NCBI GenBank assembly: GCA_013202725.1
Contig: JABMRH010000267.1
Coordinates: 1 to 5,441, forward strand
Direction of reading: 5' to 3'
DNA: 5,441 nucleotides
Origin: Desulfobacteraceae bacterium
GTDB lineage: Bacteria > Desulfobacterota > Desulfobacteria > Desulfobacterales > ETH-SRB1
The notes under the pieces were generated by a model. That model did no database searches, was not told where the DNA came from, and was given only the letters and a program-made list of their open reading frames with translations. This document shows, piece after piece, positions 1 to 5,365 of the stretch. The stretch's first letter is position 1. Each line of letters begins with the position of its first letter. Both the position numbers and the translations under genes were made by a program.

Positions 1-402
1 GAGTTAATTCCTTCGGGCCAGGCCCAGGGTGTCTGGTCGGAAATGTTGTCAAGAGATGAAGACAGATTGTCAGATCGCGACCAAATAGTTGAAATAGGAC
101 GCATTTTAGGCGCCGACGTAGTTATGGCAGGATATGTTTACCGCTTCAGGCAACGGATCGGCACCGGATATTCCGTTGATTCGCCTGCTTCTGCGGCATT
201 TGATGTCCATCTTGTTGATGTGGTCGGCCGCCGTATATTATGGACAGGCCGTTTTGATGAGACTCAATGTTCACTTTTTGAAAATCTTTTGAAAATCGGC
301 GCTTTTTTAAAAAGAAAGGGAGCCTGGATTACCGTTGATAAGATGGCTGTTTCCGCTCTCGAAGATATGCTTAAAACTTTCCCCGAAATTAATACTCGCT
401 GA
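1..402 (+). CDS. Putative envelope lipoprotein, C-terminal part (5' end outside window)
   Basis: The frame is open from base 1, with no stop or obvious start before the internal ATG at 43, so this is probably the last 133 codons of a longer gene, ending TGA at 400-402. The ATG at 43 has no good ribosome binding site, and the residues before it (ELIPSGQAQGVW) read as protein. The visible part has a helix followed by IGRILGADVVMAGYVYRF, then a beta-rich stretch (AFDVHLVDVVGRRILWTGRFDETQ) and a C-terminal helix. A 'GADVVMAGYV' strand followed by 'D...G..LW.GRFDETQ' recalls small secreted lipoproteins with a CsgG/LpoB/TolB-N-like fold, in which the protein computes a state from a cell-envelope partner. 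This is fold-level resemblance from memory only. The signal peptide and lipobox, which would settle it, lie outside the window. It ends 15 bp before hisA and is probably co-transcribed with it. Its function is unknown. Confidence 0.8.
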   Translation, partial: ELIPSGQAQGVWSEMLSRDEDRLSDRDQIVEIGRILGADVVMAGYVYRFRQRIGTGYSVDSPASAAFDVHLVDVVGRRILWTGRFDETQCSLFENLLKIGAFLKRKGAWITVDKMAVSALEDMLKTFPEINTR

Positions 403-417
403 CAAGCAAACAGTACC

Positions 418-1149
418 ATGATTATAATACCTGCGATTGATATAAAAAATGGTAGATGTGTGCGCCTCTTTCAGGGGAAGATGGATACTGAAACTGTTTT
501 TTCCGATGATCCGGCGTTTATGGCTAGGAGGTGGGAGAAGGAAGGAGCGGAAATCATCCATGTGGTTGATCTTGACGGGGCTTTTGAGAAAAGTCCACAG
601 AACCTGCATTCAATAAAGAAAATAATTGAGAGTATAAAAGCGCCTGTTCAGGTTGGAGGCGGAATCCGTAATATTGATACTATTAAGTTGTTCATGGATC
701 TTGGGGTAACAAGAGTTATTATTGGAACAGAAGCGGTTAAAAACCCTCAACTGGTAAAGGATGCGTGCAGGCTATTCCCGGAACAGATAATCGTGGGAAT
801 TGACGCGCGCAATGGGCTGGTCGCAATAGAGGGTTGGGCACAGACTACTAAAATTGTGACCGTGGATCTGGCAAAAAAATTTGAAGATTGCGGCGTAGCT
901 GCAATAAATTTTACCGATATTCATAGGGATGGGATGCAAACCGGTCCGAACATTATTGAAACCAGACATCTTGCAGAGGCTGTATCCATACCTGTGATTG
1001 CTTCAGGGGGTGTTTCAACAATAGAGGATATAATAAACCTGATTCCTTTAAAGCCGGCCGGAGTTGTCGGCGTAATAACCGGCAGAGCATTATACAGCGG
1101 AACCCTTAGCCTGAAAGAGGCTATTGAAGTGTCAAAAAAATATCATTAA
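418..1149 (+). CDS. hisA: HisA: ProFAR isomerase (phosphoribosylformimino-5-aminoimidazole carboxamide ribotide isomerase)
   Basis: This enzyme catalyses the Amadori isomerisation of ProFAR to PRFAR, the fourth step of histidine biosynthesis, in the cytoplasm (EC 5.3.1.16). The 243-residue product is the usual length for a single (beta/alpha)8 barrel. The N-terminal IIIPAIDIKNGRCVRL carries the catalytic Asp8. The phosphate-binding motif VGGGIR is at 79-84, the second catalytic Asp129 lies in GIDARNG, TDIHRDGMQTGPN is at 166-178, and the C-terminal phosphate loops are ASGGVS (195-200) and GRALY (222-226). The half-barrel repeat shared with HisF is visible. HisF is the main lookalike, but the IIPAIDI start and the RDG..TGPN motif fit HisA. 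The ATG sets the canonical N-terminus although no clear Shine-Dalgarno precedes it. It starts 15 bp after the upstream stop, so translational coupling is likely. No hisF follows directly, so hisA appears to be the last gene of its operon. Confidence 0.97.
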   Translation: MIIIPAIDIKNGRCVRLFQGKMDTETVFSDDPAFMARRWEKEGAEIIHVVDLDGAFEKSPQNLHSIKKIIESIKAPVQVGGGIRNIDTIKLFMDLGVTRVIIGTEAVKNPQLVKDACRLFPEQIIVGIDARNGLVAIEGWAQTTKIVTVDLAKKFEDCGVAAINFTDIHRDGMQTGPNIIETRHLAEAVSIPVIASGGVSTIEDIINLIPLKPAGVVGVITGRALYSGTLSLKEAIEVSKKYH

Positions 1150-1197
1150 AATCATCATTTTTTCGTATTAGTTCAGGCACAAAGGTACCAATACATT

Positions 1198-1216
1198 AAA
1201 ATTATAGTATAATTTT
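1198..1216. repeat. Short AT-rich inverted repeat downstream of hisA
   Basis: Arms AAAATTAT (1198-1205) and ATAATTTT (1209-1216) are perfectly complementary around a 3-base centre. The dyad is entirely A/T apart from one G in the loop, so the RNA hairpin would be weak. It contains an exact TATAAT at 1208-1213, but no good -35 box lies 16-18 bases upstream. It could be a weak transcription end signal for hisA or simply chance in AT-rich DNA. Confidence 0.3.
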
Positions 1217-1265
1217 CTTAAAATTCACAATTCCTCAACTTATCAACCATATCACTCTATTATGT

Positions 1266-1396
1266 AAGACCTTTGAATTTTGCCAAAAATAGTCTAAATT
1301 GTCATTCCCGTGAAAACGGGAATCCAGTATTCTCAATTAGTTATAGATTCCCGCTTTCGCGGGAATGACAGGAAGAGAGCATTTTTCAAAGGTCTC
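1266..1396. mobile_element. MITE-like palindromic repeat element, non-coding
   Basis: The element is about 130 bp and has no coding capacity. It is bounded by imperfect 17-bp terminal inverted repeats at 1267-1283 and 1379-1395. The outermost 11 bases (AGACCTTTGAA and TTCAAAGGTCT) pair perfectly, three mismatches follow, and then three more matches. The 5-mer TATGT occurs immediately outside both ends (1261-1265 and 1397-1401), one base beyond each repeat, which would fit a target-site duplication. The core at 1300-1370 is a second nested palindrome. Terminal repeats, a possible duplication, lack of a gene and strong secondary structure are the hallmarks of miniature inverted-repeat transposable elements mobilised in trans. 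The mobilising transposase is not in the window. A REP-type element without transposition is the alternative. Confidence 0.7.
1300..1370. repeat. Core palindrome with two ATTCCC-N8-GGGAAT hairpins
   Basis: Two perfect 8-bp hairpins lie side by side: ATTCCCGT/ACGGGAAT with loop GAAA (1304-1323), and ATTCCCGC/GCGGGAAT with loop TTTC (1347-1366). They are also inverted copies of each other. Positions 1300-1324 pair with 1346-1370 over 25 bases with two mismatches, leaving a 21-base centre. The region can therefore form either two small hairpins or one long one. Both small hairpins match the pattern ATTCCC-N8-GGGAAT exactly. GTCATTCCCG...CGGGAATGAC repeats of this type recur in many proteobacterial intergenic regions, from general knowledge. 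The complementarity is read directly from the sequence. Confidence 0.85.
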
Positions 1397-1436
1397 TATG
1401 TCTTCGTGTCTTGTGGCTGAATTATTACATTTTTTC

Positions 1437-1464
1437 TTGACAATATAATATAAAATAATAATAT
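1437..1464 (+). promoter_or_regulatory. Candidate sigma70 promoter for dnaG-rpoD
   Basis: An exact TTGACA (-35) at 1437-1442 is followed after 16 bases by TAATAT (-10, 1459-1464), which matches four of six consensus bases. The surroundings are almost pure A/T, which favours melting. Transcription would start near 1471 and give a leader of about 90 bases before dnaG. An AT dyad (TATTAAAA at 1462-1469 and TTTTAATA at 1484-1491) overlaps the -10 and could be an operator, but it may be chance in such AT-rich DNA. Other TATAAT-like hexamers nearby (for example 1444-1449) sit at the wrong distance from the -35. Confidence 0.5.
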
Positions 1465-1499
1465 TAAAAGTTTAAAAATAATATTTTAATAAATGAAGT

Positions 1500-1560
1500 T
1501 CTCCATTTAGAATAGAACCTTCCAATACTACCTACTTTCCCCTTTCGAGGGTAATGGAGG
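1500..1560 (+). promoter_or_regulatory. dnaG leader: possible stem masking the ribosome binding site
   Basis: CTCCATT at 1501-1507 is perfectly complementary to AATGGAG at 1553-1559, with a further T-G wobble at 1500/1560. This would tie up the GGAGG that sits next to the dnaG start. Inside it, CCCT (1540-1543) and AGGG (1548-1551) can form a small stem around a TTCG loop that would cover the second purine-rich box. The pairing is visible in the sequence. A regulatory role, such as limiting primase translation, is inference, since the outer loop is large (about 45 bases). Confidence 0.35.
1547..1560 (+). promoter_or_regulatory. Two consecutive ribosome binding sites before dnaG
   Basis: GAGGG at 1547-1551 lies 9 bases before the ATG at 1561. 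GGAGG at 1556-1560 directly abuts that ATG but lies 9 bases before an in-frame TTG at 1570. The stronger box therefore fits the TTG start and the weaker one the ATG. An in-frame TAA at 1552 rules out any start further upstream. Confidence 0.6.
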
Positions 1561-3336
1561 ATGCATTTCTTGGCGGTTTATATCCCAGAAGAAAAAATTG
1601 ATGATATTAAAAACTCAGCCGATATCGTTGATATTATATCAGAAACGGTACTTTTAAAGAAGTCCGGCAAAAACTTTCTTGGGCTTTGTCCGTTTCATTC
1701 AGAAAAAACCCCTTCTTTTACCGTTAGCCCTGACAAACAGATATTCTATTGCTTTGGATGTAATGCAGGAGGAAATGTTTTCAGCTTTCTTATGAAACAG
1801 GAAGGCATTTCATTCCCTGAAGCGGCAAGAATGCTGGCCAGGCGATACGGTATTGATATCCCGGTTCGAACAATGTCTCCGGAACAAAAAAGACGAATTA
1901 GCGAAAGAGAAAGTGTGCTTGTGATAAACAGACAGGCAATGGATTTTTTTCGCCATGCTTTGCTTGAAAATACATCAGGGAAAAAGGCAATGGAATATCT
2001 GCTAAAGCGGGGGATAAGCAGAGAGATTATCGATGATTTTAAGCTTGGATATGCGCCGGAAGGTTGGGATAATCTTGCAATTTATTTTTCAAAAAAGAAA
2101 CAATTAGATGGGCTTGTTGAGAAATCAGGGTTGATTATTCCAAGAAAAGGTAAAAACGGTTTCTATGATCGTTTTAGATCCCGTATTATTTTTCCGATTT
2201 TTGATATAAGTATGCATGTTATCGGTTTTGGCGGACGTGTAATGGATGATTCCCTGCCGAAATATCTTAATTCTCCGGAAACACCTGTGTACAACAAGAG
2301 CCGTTCCCTTTATGGCTTGCATATGGCCAAAGGAAAATGCAGAGAAAGCAAAACTGTTTTCATTGTTGAGGGCTATTTTGATCTTTTAGCGCTTCATCAG
2401 CACGGCATTCAAAATTCCGTCGCAACACTTGGAACGTCGTTGACCCCCGAACATGTTCAGATTCTCAGAGGAGTTATCGGAAAAAATGGCAGGGTTATGC
2501 TTGTCTATGATTCAGACATAGCCGGGATAAAGGCTGCTCAGAGAAGTATAGAGGTGTTTGATAAAGGATATGTGGACGCCGGTATTGTTGTATTGCCTTC
2601 CGGCCATGATCCTGATTCGTATCTTTTAGAATTTGGGGCTGAACCATTTACGAAACTGGCTGCAGAATCAAAAGGGGTTATTTCCTTTTTGATAGATTGC
2701 GCGGTTAAAAAGCATGGGCTTTCAACTGAAGGGAAAATACATATTATTTCAGACATGAAAGTGCCTTTAGCGGCTATAAATGATAATGTCGCAAGATCAT
2801 TGTATGTCAAGGAACTATCTGAGCGTATTGGTATTGATGAAACAGCGGTTTTGGAGAAGGTGAGAGGAGTATCTGCTGGAAGAAGATCGGATATCGCTAA
2901 ACCTGCTGCGGATTATACGCTTCGAAATAATGGCAACAAGCTTGAGAGGCGGATAATAGCGATGATGCTTCAATTCCCGGAAGTATTGCCCGAAGTAGAT
3001 AATCGCGGACTGCTCAATCTTTTTGAAGATAATATTTTGAAATCTATTGGACAGTTTATTTTAGACCGCTCAGGTGAGCCGGCTTCAGAACTCATGACTA
3101 TTATTGATGATAAAGATAAAAGAAGTATTATAGCATCTCTGGTAATAGGAGATGATTTATGGGATCGTGACGGCTGTTTAAAGCTTATTGCGCAATTTGA
3201 GTCCAGCAAGTATCGCCATGAGAGAAAGTTTTTGCAGGAAATAAAGGATGCGGAAGATCGCAATGACCATGAGCTGGTATTACGTTTGTTAAAGAAAAAG
3301 CGAACGCAGGTAAAAAACAAAACAAAAAACCCTTGA
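1561..3336 (+). CDS. dnaG: DnaG: DNA primase
   Basis: Primase makes the short RNA primers for Okazaki fragments and restart, and is recruited to the fork by the replicative helicase DnaB. The 591-residue product is full length. The N-terminal CHC2 zinc-binding domain carries C43, H46, C64 and C67 (CPFH...CFGC). The RNA polymerase core follows, with RFRSRIIFPIFD at 204-215, IGFGGR at 221-226 and KYLNSPET at 234-241. The TOPRIM fold has E270 (VEGYFD) and the metal-binding pair D317/D319 (YDSDIAG), followed by DPDSYL (350-355). The region from about 455 is the poorly conserved helical domain that contacts the helicase. The start is uncertain: ATG 1561 gives MHFLAVYIPEEKI, while TTG 1570 gives AVYIPEEKI after the start Met, closer to the usual family N-terminus and better spaced from GGAGG. 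rpoD follows after 21 bp, so the pair is very likely one operon. Confidence 0.97.
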   Translation: MHFLAVYIPEEKIDDIKNSADIVDIISETVLLKKSGKNFLGLCPFHSEKTPSFTVSPDKQIFYCFGCNAGGNVFSFLMKQEGISFPEAARMLARRYGIDIPVRTMSPEQKRRISERESVLVINRQAMDFFRHALLENTSGKKAMEYLLKRGISREIIDDFKLGYAPEGWDNLAIYFSKKKQLDGLVEKSGLIIPRKGKNGFYDRFRSRIIFPIFDISMHVIGFGGRVMDDSLPKYLNSPETPVYNKSRSLYGLHMAKGKCRESKTVFIVEGYFDLLALHQHGIQNSVATLGTSLTPEHVQILRGVIGKNGRVMLVYDSDIAGIKAAQRSIEVFDKGYVDAGIVVLPSGHDPDSYLLEFGAEPFTKLAAESKGVISFLIDCAVKKHGLSTEGKIHIISDMKVPLAAINDNVARSLYVKELSERIGIDETAVLEKVRGVSAGRRSDIAKPAADYTLRNNGNKLERRIIAMMLQFPEVLPEVDNRGLLNLFEDNILKSIGQFILDRSGEPASELMTIIDDKDKRSIIASLVIGDDLWDRDGCLKLIAQFESSKYRHERKFLQEIKDAEDRNDHELVLRLLKKKRTQVKNKTKNP

Positions 3337-3357
3337 GTTTGTTGGAGACTGGAATAT

Positions 3358-5310
3358 ATGGCAAAAAATTTGGTGGTAAAGAAGAAGAGCGTAAAGAGGG
3401 TCGGCAGGGAGGCATTGCCAAAGAAGGAAAATGTAAAGTCAAAAAGCGCAAAGTCAATAAATGCAAAGCCGGTCCGTAAAAAGGTATTGCCAAAGAAGGC
3501 GGATGCAAAGAAAAAGAGTGTAAAGATGGCCGATAGGAAGGCATCATCAAAGAAGACGGATGCAGAGAAGAAAAAATTAGAAAAGGTCAACAAGAAAATA
3601 TTAAAAAGCCTTATTTTAAAAGGTAAAAAGCAGGGATGCTTAACTTATGATGAAATTAATGAAGCGTTTCCCGATAATATGCTTTCTTCGGAAAAGATTG
3701 ATGAAACGCTCATGATATTTGATGAACTCAATATTGAGATTATTGATAAAAAGAAAGGGAAAGTATCCGGCAGAAAAAAAAAGATAGAGAAGAAAGTGAG
3801 TGCAGGTGATAATAAATCTATGGCAGATTTTGGCACTGTGGCTGATCCGGTTAAGATGTATCTTCGTGAAATGGGTTTTGTGACTCTTTTAAGCAGGGAA
3901 GGGGAGGTTGAAATAGCTAAGAAAATCGAAGCCGGTGAGCAGGAAGCTTTAAGAGCAATGATAGATTCGGAAATTGGAGTAAAGTATATTTTAAACATTG
4001 GAGAACGCATTAAAAATGAGGAGCTTCGTATAAAACATGTGTTAAGGGATGTTGACGAAGGAGATACATATGTTGATGAAGTAATTCAGGTTGAAAAGTT
4101 TTTAGACACGCTTAGTTCTATTAAGAAAACAGACGAAAAAAACATAGTTTGTCGAGAAAAACTTATGTCATCTGCTTTGAGCGCCGATGAACAACATCGG
4201 ATCAGGAGAAATATCACACGACGGAACAATAAAACATTCAACTTGCTAAAACAATACCGTTTTGAAGTTAAGATAATTGATCAGATAGAAGCAATTATCA
4301 GGGGCCATATTGACTGGTTCGATTCGATGAACAAAAAGATAATAATGTGTGCTGATAAGGTTAATTCAACGATTACTGAGCTTCGCGCCAATTTAAATAC
4401 ACAGAAGAAGTTTGTTAAATGGGCAGGTAGCCGGTGTAATCTGACGAAAGATGAATTGGTTTTACTTTTTACGGAACTGAAGAATGTTTTGAATCAGATA
4501 TATGAGAACGAAAATTTCATAAAGGCCAATAGCCGAACCTTAAAAAGGGTTCTATCCTGTGTTGAAGCTGGACGCCGTAGGGCTAAAATAGCTAAGAGTG
4601 AGCTGACAAAGGCGAATTTGCGACTTGTCGTCAGTATTGCCAAAAAATATACAAACAGAGGATTGCAATTTCTGGATCTGGTCCAGGAAGGAAATATAGG
4701 CCTTATGAAGGCGGTTGATAAATTTGAATATCGTCGCGGTTATAAATTCAGCACATATGCCACATGGTGGATACGACAGGCTATAACCCGGGCGATTGCA
4801 GATCAGGCTAGAACAATCCGGGTTCCGGTCCATATGATTGAAACTATAAACAAGCTTATCCGAACCTCAAGATCCCTGGTTCAGGAGCTGGGGCGAGACC
4901 CTAAGCCTGAGGAAATAGCTGAGAAAATGGAACTTCCCATGGACAAGGTTCGCAAGGTTTTAAAGATTGCAAGAGAACCTATTTCACTTGAGACTCCCAT
5001 CGGAGAAGAAGAGGACAGCCATCTTGGCGATTTCATAGAAGATAAAAAATTTGTGCTTCCTTCGGATGCTGCTGTAAACCTGAACCTTGCAGAGCAGACA
5101 AGAAAGGTTCTTGCAACGTTGACTCCGCGTGAAGAGAAGGTGCTGCGCATGCGATTCGGGATAGGGGAAAAGGCTGATCATACACTTGAAGAGGTGGGAC
5201 AGGATTTTACTGTTACACGTGAGAGGATAAGACAGATAGAGGCTAAAGCCTTGAGAAAATTGAGACATCCGACCAGAAGTCGTAAACTGAAAAGCTTTAT
5301 TGAAACCTAA
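3358..5310 (+). CDS. rpoD: RpoD: primary sigma factor (sigma70 group 1)
   Basis: This is the vegetative sigma factor that directs RNA polymerase to housekeeping promoters. The 650-residue product has the full group 1 layout. Region 1.1 is at about 74-130 (LTYDEINEAF, FDELNIEIID), 1.2 at about 160-196 (DPVKMYLREMG, LLSREGEVEIAKKIEAGE), and a non-conserved region at about 197-405. Region 2 is at 406-480 with the core-binding and -10 recognition segments (NLRLVVSIAKKY, DLVQEGNIGLMKAVDKFEY, STYATWWIRQAITRAI). Region 3 spans 487-562. Region 4 runs from 575 to 642 with the -35 helix-turn-helix (TLEEVGQDFTVTRERIRQ, then ALRKLRHP). Oddities are a lysine-rich extension of about 70 residues before region 1.1 and a second Lys-rich linker (131-147) after it. 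GGAG at 3344-3347 lies 10 bases before the ATG. Region 1.1 separates it from alternative sigma factors such as RpoS or RpoH. Confidence 0.97.
   Translation: MAKNLVVKKKSVKRVGREALPKKENVKSKSAKSINAKPVRKKVLPKKADAKKKSVKMADRKASSKKTDAEKKKLEKVNKKILKSLILKGKKQGCLTYDEINEAFPDNMLSSEKIDETLMIFDELNIEIIDKKKGKVSGRKKKIEKKVSAGDNKSMADFGTVADPVKMYLREMGFVTLLSREGEVEIAKKIEAGEQEALRAMIDSEIGVKYILNIGERIKNEELRIKHVLRDVDEGDTYVDEVIQVEKFLDTLSSIKKTDEKNIVCREKLMSSALSADEQHRIRRNITRRNNKTFNLLKQYRFEVKIIDQIEAIIRGHIDWFDSMNKKIIMCADKVNSTITELRANLNTQKKFVKWAGSRCNLTKDELVLLFTELKNVLNQIYENENFIKANSRTLKRVLSCVEAGRRRAKIAKSELTKANLRLVVSIAKKYTNRGLQFLDLVQEGNIGLMKAVDKFEYRRGYKFSTYATWWIRQAITRAIADQARTIRVPVHMIETINKLIRTSRSLVQELGRDPKPEEIAEKMELPMDKVRKVLKIAREPISLETPIGEEEDSHLGDFIEDKKFVLPSDAAVNLNLAEQTRKVLATLTPREEKVLRMRFGIGEKADHTLEEVGQDFTVTRERIRQIEAKALRKLRHPTRSRKLKSFIET
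3379..3564 (+). repeat. Triplicated Lys-rich coding repeat at the RpoD N-terminus
   Basis: Residues 8-69 of RpoD read as three diverged copies. Copy 1 (8-26) is KKKSVKRVGREALPKKENV. Copy 2 (27-50) begins KSKSAKSINA and ends VLPKKADA, with about five extra residues in the middle. Copy 3 (51-69) is KKKSVKMADRKASSKKTDA. The DNA repeats too: ATTGCCAAAGAAGG occurs in copies 1 and 2, and CGGATGCA before the end of copies 2 and 3. This points to past tandem duplication, not just a compositional bias. The segment is predicted to be disordered and strongly basic. Confidence 0.7.
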
Positions 5311-5313
5311 CTC

Positions 5314-5342
5314 TTGACAAAATTTATTTCTAACGGTAGGAA
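5314..5342 (+). promoter_or_regulatory. Candidate promoter for the tRNA gene
   Basis: An exact TTGACA (-35) at 5314-5319 lies four bases after the rpoD stop. A weak -10 (TAGGAA, 5337-5342, three of six consensus bases) follows after 17 bases. Transcription would start near 5350, about 16 bases before the mature tRNA. The exact -35 and the position suit a dedicated tRNA promoter, but the poor -10 leaves read-through from rpoD possible. No intrinsic terminator separates the two genes. Confidence 0.4.
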
Positions 5343-5365
5343 AATTTGTCGCTAAGTTGATTTGT

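Larger units (their letters stand above)
1150..1560 (+). other. Gene-free intergenic region between hisA and dnaG
   Basis: I see no convincing coding frame in these 411 bases. From left to right it holds an AT-rich stretch with a short perfect dyad (AAAATTAT at 1198-1205 and ATAATTTT at 1209-1216), then a MITE-like palindromic element, then a stretch resembling the common 'CACAAAGACACGAAG' intergenic repeat (reverse strand, 1401-1418). After these come a very AT-rich promoter region and a 5' leader with possible structure at the dnaG ribosome binding site. No canonical intrinsic terminator (GC stem followed by a T run) is visible after hisA. The hairpins of the repeat element lack a T tract but could still impede polymerase. 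Confidence 0.75.

Noticed and set aside
307..609. Reverse-strand frame across the lipoprotein/hisA junction
   Set aside because: It lies opposite two well-supported genes and shows no motif or ribosome binding site.
418..1149. hisF as an alternative identity for this gene
   Set aside because: The IIPAIDI N-terminus and the TDIHRDG..TGPN motif fit HisA. HisF normally begins with a RIIPCLDV-like motif.
1300..1370. Reading the palindrome as an intrinsic terminator for hisA
   Set aside because: The stems are GC-rich, but no T run follows either hairpin on either strand, and terminal repeats further out point to a mobile element.
1300..1370. Reading the repeated ATTCCCG units as a CRISPR array
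   Set aside because: There are only two units, in inverted orientation, with no direct repeats, regular spacers or cas genes.
3358..3564. A later start for rpoD that would remove the Lys-rich extension
   Set aside because: The ATG at 3358 has GGAG at a workable distance and follows dnaG by 21 bp. The next Met (residue 57, base 3526) lies within the repeats and has no ribosome binding site.
2970..3593. Long reverse-strand open frame opposite the dnaG/rpoD junction (207 codons, Phe-rich)
   Set aside because: It mirrors the Lys-rich forward coding (AAG/AAA reads as CTT/TTT), has no recognisable domain, and overlaps two certain genes.
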